This document shows, piece after piece, positions 35,044 through 52,576 of a DNA stretch of 64,000 bases. Origin of the DNA: Hypericum androsaemum (taxonomy: Eukaryota; Streptophyta; Magnoliopsida; Malpighiales; Hypericaceae); assembly GCA_963995505.1 (NCBI GenBank), contig OZ023190.1:17478092-17542091 (forward strand), written 5' to 3'. The notes beneath the pieces are model-generated. The model was not told the origin of the DNA and searched no databases. It was given only the letters and a program-made list of their open reading frames with translations. The first letter of the stretch is position 1. Each line of letters opens with the position of its first letter. The translations under genes and the position numbers were made by a program.

Positions 35044-35503
35044 GGTTTTCAAATACGACCCGGAGGTCGACCCAAATTTTGGGCCGAACCCTGGGTCAAT
35101 CAGTCCGACCGGTTGGACCACCAGTCAGATTGGTACTTTTTATATTAAAAAATATTTTTTAATTATCCCTACCCTACTACCCCAGCCAAAGTATCGACAA
35201 CCCCTAATTTTTTTGTTCAACCTTACGAAAATATCCTTTAAAAAAAATATCCGACCAAACATAATTTTTCTCTTTTTATTAGGGTTTGGTTATTTTTTTG
35301 TCAAAATATTCGACTAATCCTGATTCTTTGGTTCAACCTTACAAACTTTAAATACAGGGTCAAAATTTTGGTCAAACCATTCAGTCCGACCATTTTTTGG
35401 GTGGTTAATAAGGTTGGCAGTTTTTTGGCCAAACTTGGTACTGTCTTGACCGAACCATGGTCCGACCAGTCCGACCACCAGTCAGACCATGTATTTAAAA
35501 ACC
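35044..35503. mobile_element. MITE-like element (about 460 bp)
   Basis: The ends are 13-bp inverted repeats with one mismatch: ggttttcaaatac at 35044-35056 and gtatttaaaaacc at 35491-35503. Just inside, both sides carry 'gaccggtt/gtccgacc'-type motifs. No coding potential. The flanking duplication is not clear. Confidence 0.6.
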
Positions 35504-35548
35504 ATGGAAAATGAACCATATATAGCGCACCATAAATTTTAAAAAGGA

Positions 35549-36713
35549 AAATTACTCTTAAATCTTTCGTGTTTGCTTAAATATACTAAAAAATCTCCGT
35601 GTTTGCAAAATACATGCCAACTCCCCTCGTATTTTATTTTATTATACTTTCGGGTCTCTGTCGCCGGAATATTCAATTTTCTCCGGCGAAGGCCCACTTG
35701 AAAAGACCAAAGTGCTCCTCCCACTATTAAAAAAAACCCAATTTTCCTTTTGCTTCCTCTTCCTCCCACCTTCAACCAAGAACACCAACCCAAAAAACAA
35801 GAACACCAACCAAAACAAAATAAAAAAATCAAGAACAACAACCCAAAGCACAAGTCTTTATGGTGATTACGAAGCCTCGTTGAGAAAAACATAAACAAAA
35901 CAAATTGAAATCTCTTCTCCCTATATTCCCTATTCTTCCTCTCCTCCCTAAGTACTCTATTAGGCAGGCCATTACTAGACCCTAATTGACCAGCCAAAAG
36001 AGGACAGAAGAATCTCCTTTTAGTTTCCTTCTCTCTCTAGACCACCCCTTCCTCTCTTCTTCTTTTGCTGGTACAAGGAGATCATCGAGAAAGAAGAACT
36101 GGTAAGACCCTTTTGTTAATTCGTTGTAAAGATTATAAATTCTTTGTTTTTTCGTTTCGGTTTCCGAGTTTGTTGGTAAAATCCTTTCTTTTGGTCATGG
36201 CAGAGCGTAGAAGACGAAAAATTGAAGATTTGACAAGAATTGCATTCGCTTCAAGAAAAGTTGAAGAAGCAGGTTACTATTTTTTTTGTTTTATGTGTTT
36301 AATTGCGGAAAAAAATTTGTCGACATCTCTAGTTGTTTCATTCGATCCGGGGTTCCCCTTGTTTTACTTCTTCAGCTTGGAGGAGATACGAGGAGGCTGC
36401 CCGGCTGGAGAGTGTGGTGGGTTGTTGTTATTGATATTTTTGATTTTGTTTTGGATGGTGTTCTTGTTTTTTGGGTTGCTGTTCTTGGTTAAAGGTGGGA
36501 CGAAGAAGAAGGGGAAGAAAAATAGTTTTTTTTGTGGGAGGGGCATTTTGGTATTTTCAAGTGGGTCTTTGTCGAAAAAAATCAAATATTCCGGTGACAG
36601 GGACCCAAAAATATAATAAAATCAAATACGAGGGACGTTGATGTGTATTTTGCAAACACGGGGGACTTTTAAATATATTTAAGCAAACACGAGGGACTTG
36701 AGAATAATTTTCT
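35549..36713. mobile_element. Element with about 300-bp terminal inverted repeats
   Basis: The left arm (35549-35855) and right arm (36405-36713) are reverse complements by eye: gaaaatta..., gtgtttgcttaaatat, gtgtttgcaaaatac, gggtccctgt, ccggaatatt, cccacttgaaaa, and then a purine/pyrimidine-rich inner part. The interior includes a short open segment from 36198 (MAERRRRKIEDLTRIAFASR) of unknown origin. The arm resembles the partial element at 1-340, so at least two family members occur here. Long arms and a non-homologous centre suggest a non-autonomous Mutator-like or foldback element, but no clean target duplication was found. Confidence 0.7.
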
Positions 36714-36884
36714 TTTTAAAAATGGTAAGATTCTAATAAGTCATAGTGAATGTGCCTCCATAAAAAATTTCGTAAATAATGGTAGATATTTGAATTTGTA
36801 TCCCAATACCAATTTCAAATCTTGGAACATTTATCCACGTATAGGAAAAAAATCATGGGTTTTTACTACTCTCATATCTCTATC

Positions 36885-39552
36885 ACAATTTTTAGGGTTT
36901 TTGTCCAAAATGGTGTTACAATGAAATTTTATCTCCGAAATGGTGTTACTGTTGAAAATATTCTGGAAATAGTGTTGCTTTTCAAAATCAAAAATTTTTT
37001 TCGACCAGGGGTCCTCAGGTCAAAAGTTTTTTTCGACTTGGGACCAAAATCGAAAAAAAATTTCGACTCCTGTGGTCGAAGGTTTATTTTCGATTTTAGT
37101 CTCAGGTCGAAAAAAATATTCAACCTGATTTTGGTCCCAGGTCGAAAAAAATATTCAAGAGAAACCACATTGTCTACGCCTGGGACACAGTGATAATATT
37201 CCCATTTTACAACAGTTCCAGGATTCTTAGCCTTGCATGCCGCAAATCATTATGGAAGACGATTGTATGATTCATCCCAATCTCCCCCATAAATGTTGTA
37301 ATGCCCTCTCTCTTCCCAACCAAGCCTTCTTGTAAGAGGGTTGAAATCCAATGCGGTCTTATATCTCGGTAATTATAAACCCAATTGGAATGTCTGGTTG
37401 TTCAGTAACTATATTCATAATAACTTCTGCAATGTGAGCAGAACAGAGTTGTCGATGATCTTTTGAAGGTCGTTCTGCACTACAGGTATGCGGGTAGGTG
37501 TATTTTACTATTCACCAAGTAGGAAGTATTAGTCCCTTTGCTGAGACATGGATCTTCTATTTACATCATTCTTCCCATTTTTTACACTTCACAGCGTAAG
37601 TGCGGGGTCTTATTTTCTTAAGCTTCAACTCACGCCGCACTTTTATTGGGAATCTTTCGATCTCCCTCTTTGCATCTTCTTTGGTATTTCAAATCGTACC
37701 CTCCTTCAATTCACCATCATAACTTCCATCCATTTCGGTGTGAGGTCCCCAATCTTTATCATAAATGCTCACCGATTCTTGTTCACCATGCTCAGTTGCA
37801 GCAACTTCATAGTGACCTGCAAACTGTGATTTTTCGTATTGTTCTTCTTCTTCTTCTTCTCCTTCTCCGTATAGTTCTTCTTCTTCTTCTCTGTGTTGTT
37901 GTTCTTCTTCTTCTTCTCTGTGTTGTTGTTCTTCTTCTTCTTCGGTATGAAATTTTGTTGTTGCATACGGATGTACTTCTGTAGGATCATATTCAAACCA
38001 ATCTCTTTGGACTTCATAATCATCAACATCAGGATCCCTTATGAAAGGAACAACAAAAGGCGTCACCCTTGACGGACCAGCTCCATGACCATCCCTTATG
38101 AAAGGAACTACAAGTGGCGTCACTCTTGACAGACCAGCTCCATAACCATCCCTTATGGAAGGAACTACAAGTGGCGTCACTCTTGATGGACCAGCTCCAT
38201 CACTACTAAGTAACTGGTTTTCATGAACATCCAACATTTGGTAATTACTCAACACCGTCTTCTCCACAATTATTTCTAAATAAATTACACTCTTGTATGG
38301 TTCTACAAACCTGATCATTGTGTGAACCATATTTATGACATCTCCATCATTGTCAATAGGCATTTGATAAAATTTCTCTCTGTCAATAGGATATCTAAAT
38401 AGCAGCCTACGAACTTTTTCACCAGGATCAATAGTCTTTTCATATACTTTTGTCAATAACACATCATAGGAGAAATCTTCATAATACTTGAACTTTTTTT
38501 CTAATCCACCCATGTAATAAAAACCAATTTCACTGTTGTAGTACATTTCTCCATCATATTTAAAAGTTATTCGTACATTCCGTAAAACCATTTTTAACAC
38601 TATAACAAACGAAGTTGACACATAATTATATTGGCTTAATTCATAAGTTCACAAAATAAAGTTGCAGAAATTAATCTACTAAAACGAAATTTATGACAAA
38701 TATAAATTGACACATAATTAGAGGTGGCATAATCTATAAAATTTAATTGAAATTTACGAATGAATTTAATAGACAACCAAACAAGACACATGTTCTTTTC
38801 AAATGAAATAGAAAATTTTTCTAGTATCTAATAAACTTATTACTAATCAAATTCCCTTGGATTTTTTTCTTATGAACTAATAATAATATTTCATGGTGGC
38901 ATAATCCATCATCATAAGTTCACAAAATAAATAGCAAAATAATGTCCACTGAATTGAATTGATAACAAAGTATAAAAAAAATGTATCTGAGGAGGGTCGC
39001 AACCGAAACGGTGTAAGTTCTGCGAAGAGTTTCGGTTGAGGGGGTTTATATAGGACTCAGATCAAAAAATTTCTTCGATCTGGGTCGACCCAGGTAGAAA
39101 AAACTTTTTGACTTGAGACTTACCCAGACAACAATCCAACTTTAACCAGATTTTGTGGAGATGACCCCAGATCGAAATTTGTCTTCGATCTGGGTCGACC
39201 CAGGTCGAAAACAGTTTTTGACTTGGGACTTATCCGGGACAAAATTCCAATTTAACCGGATTGTGTTGGAGATGACCCTAAATCGAAAACTTTTTTCGAT
39301 CTGGGTCCTCAGGTCAAATTTTTTTTCGACTTGGGACCAAAATCGAAAATAAACATTCGACCACGGGAGTCTAAATTTTTTTTCAATTTTGGTCCCAAGT
39401 CGAAAATTTTTTTTGACCTGAGGATCCCTGGTCGAAAAAAATTTTTGATTTTGAAAAGCAACACCATTTTCGAAATATTTTCAACAGTAACACCATTTTG
39501 GGGATAAAATTTCAATGTAATACCATTTTGGACAAAAACTCCAATTTTTACC
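36885..39552. mobile_element. Mutator-like element (about 2.7 kb) with about 270-bp inverted ends
   Basis: Left arm 36885-37170 and right arm 39290-39552 are inverted repeats. Both contain gtttttgtccaaaatggt, the alternating tcgaaaaaaa / gacctgaggacc blocks and gcaacaccattt-type motifs. Between them on the minus strand lies the N-terminal part of a MuDR-type transposase. The element lacks the catalytic core and is therefore non-autonomous. Confidence 0.75.
37175..38621 (-). pseudogene. MuDR-type transposase, N-terminal remnant
   Basis: An open minus-strand segment of 310 codons (38621-37689) begins with VLRNVRITFKYDGEMYY, like the N-terminal domain of plant MULE proteins. It then has three imperfect repeats of about 20 residues (GAGPSRVTPLVVPSIRDG type) and a Glu-rich tract encoded by ttcttcttcttct-type repeats (37,840-37,945). 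After a stop at 37689-37691 the homology continues with breaks: RTYAVKCK, SAHIAEVIMNIVTEQPDIPI, GFQPSYKKAWLGRE, YGGDWDESYNRLP and AKNPGTVVKWEYY, the conserved region before the DDE core. The sequence then runs into the left inverted repeat, so the catalytic core is deleted. Confidence 0.78.
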
Positions 39553-39697
39553 ATTTAAGCCGGATGACAGATGGCTAACTTATTTGATCAGTACAATTTT
39601 TTATTCTTTCAAATTTAACTCTGATTTTAGATTTTATCTCTCTCATTAACTAGGCTAAGTACATATCACCGTGACTAAAAGAAATACAATTATTTTT

Positions 39698-41669
39698 GGG
39701 AAAAATCTACTTAAGTACCATGTGGTATTGCAAAAAATTAATTCAGTATCATGTAGTTTAAAACATATCAATTGAGTCAAATTTATTCCAATTAAAATCA
39801 ATTAGAGACCCGGACCGTGACTAAAAGAAATATAATTATTTTTGGGAAAAATCTACTTAAGTATCATGTGGTATTGCAAAAAATTAATTCAGTATCATGT
39901 AGTTTAAAACGTATCAATTGAGTCAAACTTATTCCAATTAAAATTAATTAGAGACCCGGGCAGCTGCCCAGACCCTACCCGTCCTGCCCTAACTTTGTCC
40001 GGCCACCCTGATCAGCCACGTCAGAATTTTATGCTGACGTGGTGCCACATGACATCCCCTCTCTCCTCCTTCCCTTCTCTTTCTTCCCTCTCCCTCCCAA
40101 TCAAAAGTAAAAGTAAACCGGACTTCGTTCTCGAGCCGGTTGAGCTCCACCTTGATCGAATCCGAGTCGTGGAGGAGTAATGAACTCGTTGTCGACGTCG
40201 AAGGATCCCCTTCTGAGACCGTCAGCACCGAGGCCGGCACCAGCACTGGTGTCCCCTCCTCCCTGATGACCTCCACCATCTCCGATCCCGATCTACACTC
40301 CCTCTCAATCTCTCTCCTACTCCAGCTTTGCTTCACATCCAAATGCAGTATCGAGAGAGAGAGAGAGAGAGTGCACTGTTTGTGGGGTGGCGGGGTCTAC
40401 ATGGGAGACACCGTTGAGGGCGTACCTAAGCTTGCAGTTGACGTTCCCGACGGTGTTGACAAACTTGATGGTGTGGGTGATTTTGATAGACCCGTAGCTG
40501 ACGATGCCCTGGCCGGTGAGGACCGACTTGGTGAAGCGAGTGGAGGCCACCATGTAATAGTCCTTGGGGGTCTGGTTGGCCTCGACGAGGATGCCGAAGC
40601 ACTGACCGAGGTGGACATCGAGGGACTCGTACACATTTTGGACGACGTGAGAGCCCTCCATCTCCACCAGCCTCATGGGGTGCCCTTGCTCAGCTTGGAT
40701 CTGGTCAAGGTGGAGCTCTACCGGCTCGAGAACGAAGTCCAATTTACTTTTGGTTTCGGGGTTAATAATTTGAAATTAATTAATAGTACTTATTTATCGT
40801 TTGGTGCAGATAAGGACAGAGAATTTACTTTTTCTTTTTCAACTTTTTCTATTTGGTTTTGGGGAAGGAGATATGATGAGATACAGGGAAGGAGGAGATG
40901 AGTGGGAAGAAGAAGAAGAAGAAGAAGAAGAAAGGGGACAGTTTTTGATTGGGAGAGAAAAGAAGAAAGAGGGGAAGGAGGAGAGAGGGGATGTCACGTG
41001 GCGCCATGTCAGTATAAAATTCTAATGTGGCTGATCCGGGTGGCCGGGCAAAGTCCGGGTTAGACGGGTAGGGTCCGGACAGCTGCCTGGGCCTCTAATT
41101 AATTTTATTTAGAATAAGTTTGACTCAATTGATACATTTTAAATTACAGGAGTGCCCTTGCTCGGCTTGGATCCGGTCAAGGTGGAGCTCAACCGGCTCG
41201 AGAACGAAGTCCAGTTTACTTTTGGTTTTGGGGTTAATAATTTGGAATTAATTAATAGTACTTATTTGTCGTTTGGTGCAGATAAGGAGAGATAATTTAC
41301 TTTTTCTTTTTCAACCTTTTCTATTTGGTTTTGGGGAAGGAGATATGATGACATAGATGAAAGGAGGACATGAGTGGGAAGAAGAAGAAGAAGAAGAAAT
41401 GGGACATTTTTTGATTGTGAGGGAAAGGAAGAAAGAGGGGAAGGAGGAGAGAGGGGATGCCACGTGGCGCCATGTCAGTATAAAATTCTAATGTGGCTGA
41501 TCCGGATGGCCGGGCAAAGTCCGAGTTGGACGGGTAGGGTCCGGACAGCTACCCGGGCCTCTAATTAATTTTATTTGGAATAAGTTTGACTCAATTGATA
41601 CGTTTTAAATCACAGAGTATTGATTTGATTTTTTTGCGATACCACAGAGTACTTAAGTGGACTTTTCCC
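39698..41669. mobile_element. Pack-MULE-like element carrying a captured SKU5-like fragment
   Basis: The left end (gggaaaaatctacttaagta at 39698, repeated at 39844) and the right end (its complement ending at 41669) are long inverted repeats extending more than 300 bp. A 9-bp flank pair, attattttt (39689-39697) and atcattttt (41670-41678), differs at one base, as expected for a Mutator-type duplication. The left end is duplicated in tandem (146-bp period) and the right part is duplicated in tandem (472-bp period: 40680-41151 and 41152-41623). The centre holds host-gene sequence. Confidence 0.72.
40383..40690 (-). pseudogene. Captured SKU5-similar multicopper oxidase fragment
   Basis: The minus-strand reading gives MRLVEMEGSHVVQNVYESLD, VHLGQCFGILVEANQTPKDY, YMVASTRFTKSVLTGQGI and then SIKITHTIKFVN and KLRYALNGVSHVDPATP. 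These match the middle of SKU5/SKS-type cell-wall proteins (multicopper oxidase fold). Relative to the family, about 45 residues between the FTK...SYG block and the ITHTI block are missing without disturbing the frame. The fragment lies inside the Mutator-like inverted ends and is flanked by non-homologous sequence, so it is a transposon-captured piece, not a gene. Confidence 0.72.
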
Positions 41670-41679
41670 ATCATTTTTT

Positions 41680-44585
41680 TGAAAGGTAAAAGAAATACAA
41701 TTTTACCAACTTAATCATCACTATTTGGATGTAATATATTAACCAGGTAGTTTGAGTCATTGAAAATGAAGCAGTGTTAAATATTTGTTGAAAATTGTTG
41801 ACGTGCAAAAATCAGAAATATTTTGAGAAATCTCACGTGATTTATATCTGGATAATTCAGCCCCATTAAACTGAATATAAGATAATATAAACCAAAAATC
41901 ATCACAATTTGGAAAAGGAACCAAATTGCTTTTTTTGGGTGCAAAAACCAATACAACACATTGCTGCAAGGTAGAGGATTTTCTATTTCGTGAATGGGAA
42001 AGTCGATTCCAAATCAGGCCAGGGAAAAAGTCGACATTTTTACGCACGGTTGTTCTACTTTTATTCATCGTCAGATTTCTCAAATCTTTCATCTAAATTT
42101 CCCGTGACTTGGTCTTTACCTGACATCTTTCTCAAAAAAGAGAGGAGCTTTTAGCAATGTTTCTGATGCATTTCAATGTCAGATATTTAAAACCTCAAAA
42201 CCAAACAACTTTTGAGTTTAAAATGTAACCCTTGGATCAGAATCTAGAGATATTAATAATAATAAGATCACAGATAATGATTTGTGCTAAGTGATAACAA
42301 CGGCACAAAAACAGCTTATATGAAAAATCACGACTTAATCTTTAGTATTCAGATTCGAATAATAAACACTATTAACAAGACAACTCTCTAGTACATTTAA
42401 CATTCGAACTCAAGACCTTATTAAATGAATCGGTTTGAACTCATCTCTTTGTTTTCTTTTTCTTTTTTTTCATGTAATTTCCCCCTTATGTTTTGTTTAA
42501 TAAATCGTATTTACTAATATAAAAAAAGACTACATAATAATAACAGATTCTAGATTACGATTTAGCCTTTATGTCACTACCCTCAAGCAGTTAAAAAATA
42601 ACACACCATATTGAAAGAAAAACAAAAGGGGAGTTCCTAATGATGCGATACCTAAAAGGCGTCGATAATCATTCACTAGAACCAACAGCATTAATGGCCA
42701 CTAAAGTCGGACAACACCCACACGAGTGCTGAACGATTAAAGTTAGTGCTAAACGGTGTTTTTTTTCCTCATCGCTAATAATCAACAGTTACCGGACATT
42801 AATTCAGTTCTAGAAACTGATGCCCGATCAAGACGACCACTCATCCCATTCTGGCAAATAATCATTTTCTTCATAATTGTTTTTGAGATATTTACTAACC
42901 CTCGAAAATGAGATTAAGCCCAAAAGAATACTCGATTTGACGACACTCGTCAATTAAGTGCAGGTCCACCGTCCACCAACAAAGACGGAGCTTGTTGGAA
43001 ATGCCATCATTGTCTTGAAACTCGGAAAGCTTCCAAGTTAAACTCTCTCAGGAGGCCCAAACCCCACCACTCTGCCTTCACAAAAGTAACCACTAAACTC
43101 TGTCCAGTCGCTCCTTTGAAGTCCTTACTTAACTCGCTGTTCTAGGCATTGCATACGGTTTGGAGTGGTACGTGAGCGTAATTGTTGGGGTTCTTTGGGC
43201 CTAGACAAAAAACCAAATAGGATTATTTTCTTTTATTTCTCTTATGTTTTATTAAATTTCTAATTTTATTTTTCATAACTAGTACCGGGGCTTCTCTTAT
43301 GTTTTATTTAAAAATTTTATTTTAATTTTCAAAACTAGTACCTTGGCATACCGAAGCCACCGTGAGATACTTCTCGGCAAATTTCACCATCTTATTTTTA
43401 CGCCTACATCTAAGAGTGCTTCAAGTAACCAACCAGGATTGACGATGATTAATGACATTTTATGTCCGTCCGGACAAGACGAACAGAAAAATCCATTAAT
43501 CATGTATCCTAGTCCCGTTACCTTCTACGTGCAGAAGATGCGTATTTTAGCTCCATCGCCAGAAAACCCGTTAGACATTCCTCATAGCCTGCTCTTGGTT
43601 ACTCGACCTTATCGTCGAAGACGATTACGCCTTCTGCACTTACCGGAAAACATTGACAGAAGCAAACTGCTTGCTTTACGTTTATAGCGACGACTGCCCG
43701 CCCTTCCCTTCTACACAAGGAAGAACAGCAGCAGATGCCAGTAATAAAAAACCGTATCGACATGACTCACTTGATGGCTCTTCCAGCCCTGTAGAAGTGT
43801 TATGAAACGATGAGTTGGTTCAGTGTAAAATCAAAGAGAAGAAGCAACTCGTGAAAACCTTTTGCAACTACCACAACACAAGCCGTACGTTGCGTACCTT
43901 GTGATTGCGGGAGCACAGGAATCTAATGACGTAGTTCATTTCTCTTCAGATGCTGCTCCAATGATAATCAATCTCAAATTGAGCCTTTACAAATGATCTG
44001 GAAAATGAAGAACTTGAATGCTCATATTCGAGAAGTCGAAATAAGCTTTGTATAGCAAAATTGGGATTTAGAGAGATCGGCATAAAGTAATAAGGTACCT
44101 GAACCATGAGATCAGTGTACTCTTTTGAGTTCTGAAGTAAGCATGTACCTAGATTCAAACTGATCCAGGTAAACATTCAAGGAGTTCCAAAAGGAAATAG
44201 AATCAAGTGCAAAAAAACTAAAAATCAGATCCATCAACAGAACTCCTCAACAACATCAATAAGCCTCAATGATCCAACCATCAAGACATAGAGGCAGCAC
44301 TTTACACACAGTCCAATAAAAAATTTAAGACGCGAAGGCTCAAAAGTGTTGCCAACAAGTCATGCCTTGGAAACACGCTTCGATGGGTAGGTCTGTGCAG
44401 AATCCATGTGTTGGTAAAAGTGTTCTTCTTGAGACTAACGCATCGGATTTTGCATTTCATCATCGGCAAGAGCATCTTGAAATTCCGCCAAATCTGCACT
44501 AGCACAACAGACATCTGTAGCACGTTAAAATTTGAAGGCCAGCAGTTAAATGCGCAAAACTACAAGAAAAACTATACCTGGCAAG
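41680..44585. other. Intergenic, 3' flank of casein kinase gene
   Basis: No gene with a family signature is seen. AT-rich up to about 42,950, then more balanced. The part near 44,300-44,585 is probably the 3' untranslated region of the kinase gene on the minus strand. Confidence 0.45.
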
Positions 44586-47464
<2,879 letters not shown>

Positions 47465-47802
47465 CGGCGATAGAACCGGATTAGCTCCACTGGTTCCGGA
47501 GGAAAATTAGGGTTTTCCCGATGGGAGAGCTCGGACGGCCGACGACGGGGATGAAGCGGAGGCGAGGAGCTTTTGATGGCGGGGGATCGGGATAAGTGGC
47601 GTGGCGTGGCGGGGGATTTTGGGTTGACGTCGAGGGAGGAGGTAGTTTCGGAATTCAGTAGAAAAAATAAGGCTCGCTTCAACTTCTGATTTGGAGAACT
47701 ATATTAAGAGGCGGTGATTATATGTGGCAAAATAAAGAAATGAGATTTGCTCCTTTCTAAGAAAATGAGACTTTCGGTTACAACTTACCAAAAATATGTA
47801 AA

Positions 47803-48300
47803 ATACATCCGGGTCCCCTTGTACACTACTGTCAAGAATTTGGATCCATTGTTTATACCCGATTTAAATTCAGATTACTTCGATATAAACTGCACAAGTC
47901 AAATTTTATTTGCGCATGTCAAATTTCTCGAACTTGAAATACATGTCATCAAATGTGAATACAAAGCAAAAAAATGAAATACAGAGTAAAAAAGATACAT
48001 CCGGGTCCCTTATATAAGTCAAATTTTATTTGCGCACGTCAAATTTCTCGAACTTGAAATACATGTCAATCAAATGTGAATACAAAGCAAAAAAATGGAA
48101 TAGAGAGTATAAAGATACATCCGGGTCCCTTATATACACTATCATGAATATGTCCGCACTGGAATTAGTTTGATATTGATATAAACTGCGCAAGTCAAAT
48201 TTTACTTATATATTACGTATACGTCAAATTTCTCGAACTCAACTACATGTCATCAAATATGAATACAAAGCTAAAAAATGAAATACTGAGTAAAAAAAAT
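47803..48300. repeat. Tandem array of three long units upstream of the kinase
   Basis: The motif atacatccgggtccc opens units at about 47803, 47996 and 48116, giving units of about 193, 120 and 180 bp. They share caagtcaaattttatttgcgc-type and tcgaacttgaaatacatgtc-type blocks. The array lies between the kinase start and the tocopherol cyclase stop and is also present at the end of the window (from about 63,600), so it was copied with the kinase. Confidence 0.82.
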
Positions 48301-48462
48301 TCCCCCCTTTCTCTCTCCTCCCTCTACACCCACTAGCAGGCTGCTCCCCGTCCCGTCGTGCCGCCGCCGCCTCAACGTCCACCGCCACCGCAAGTGAGCC
48401 GCTATGTTATCTACATTGGGCTGGGGAGGGGGGTCAATTGGACCATGTTGTAGCCAGAAATG

Positions 48463-51580
<3,118 letters not shown>

Positions 51581-51931
51581 TAGGAGGGGGGAGTGGGATG
51601 GGATTCCGCGACTCTAACTGATTCCTTGAGGAGAGAGGCAGGCACGCAGGGGATAAAAAACGGCGCCGTGTCAGGAACGTGGAAATTAAGAGAGAGAGGG
51701 AGGGAGGGCGTGCGGTACTAGTTTAACCGACTTGGAGTTGCGGCAACCGTTTGTTTTGTGTTTTTTCATCGACGTCAAAAGTCAGCATGTCTATAATATG
51801 TTAAGTCGGCGGCGAGGGATTTTTTAAGTTAAATTCCATGTTTAATATTAAGAGGTTTCACTTTTCGCACTTAACTTTTTTTTTTTGTTTAATTTTTTGA
51901 ACTTTACTTTGATACATCTCTATCAATCATA
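51581..51931. promoter_or_regulatory. 5' flank of VTE1
   Basis: This stretch lies between the VTE1 start codon and the first base of the retrotransposon LTR. It would contain the promoter, leaving only about 350 bp before repeat sequence. A gagagagaggga-type purine run occurs at 51689-51708. No specific regulatory site can be asserted. Confidence 0.4.
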
Positions 51932-52506
51932 TATGGTTGGAGTGCAAAAATATCAAGTTCACTTTATGTCCACTATGGTGCCAGTGAGACTTTATGTCCG
52001 GAACTTTATGACTGTTAAGGGCTTCGTGACAGGTATGACGCCAAGGGAACTTTACGGCCAGTGGCGCTAAGACACGATGTGATTGGTAACGGCTTAGGAT
52101 TTTCCTATGATGAGCCGAGTGTTCCTATATTGAATGATTGCCTAGGTCTTCCTATTCTAAGTCGGGTCGTCCTATATTGGACATAGACTAAGTAGGGTCG
52201 TCCTAAATTGGACATGGCCGAAGCGGAAACTTCCTATATTTGATACGGCTTACAGTTCCCTACATTGAAGACCGAAAGCTAGGTTCGGCATTCTCTATAT
52301 AAAGAGGGTTCAGGCAAAGGAACATGGCATTCATCCATCAACACAACAACTAAACCCTACTTTACTTGTATTACTTTTCTTTTCTGTAGCTTAGCCTGGC
52401 TTACTTTAGAACTTTTTCCTCCCTCTCTATTAGGTTGACTTTGGAATGACCACTCTGGATTCGTCCTTGGTCTTCTTGACGTTATTGTAATATTTTTCTC
52501 CCAACA
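51932..52506 (+). repeat. 5' LTR of gypsy-type element (575 bp)
   Basis: The limits come from comparison with 54820-55655. It contains a probable core promoter, 'ctctatataaagagg' near 52291-52305, about 200 bp before the LTR end. Confidence 0.7.
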
Positions 52507-52576
52507 TATTTTTGGCACATCCAGTGGGACTAAGGAGGATATCTGAGAAGGCGGTATAACCTTTGCTTGACTAAGA

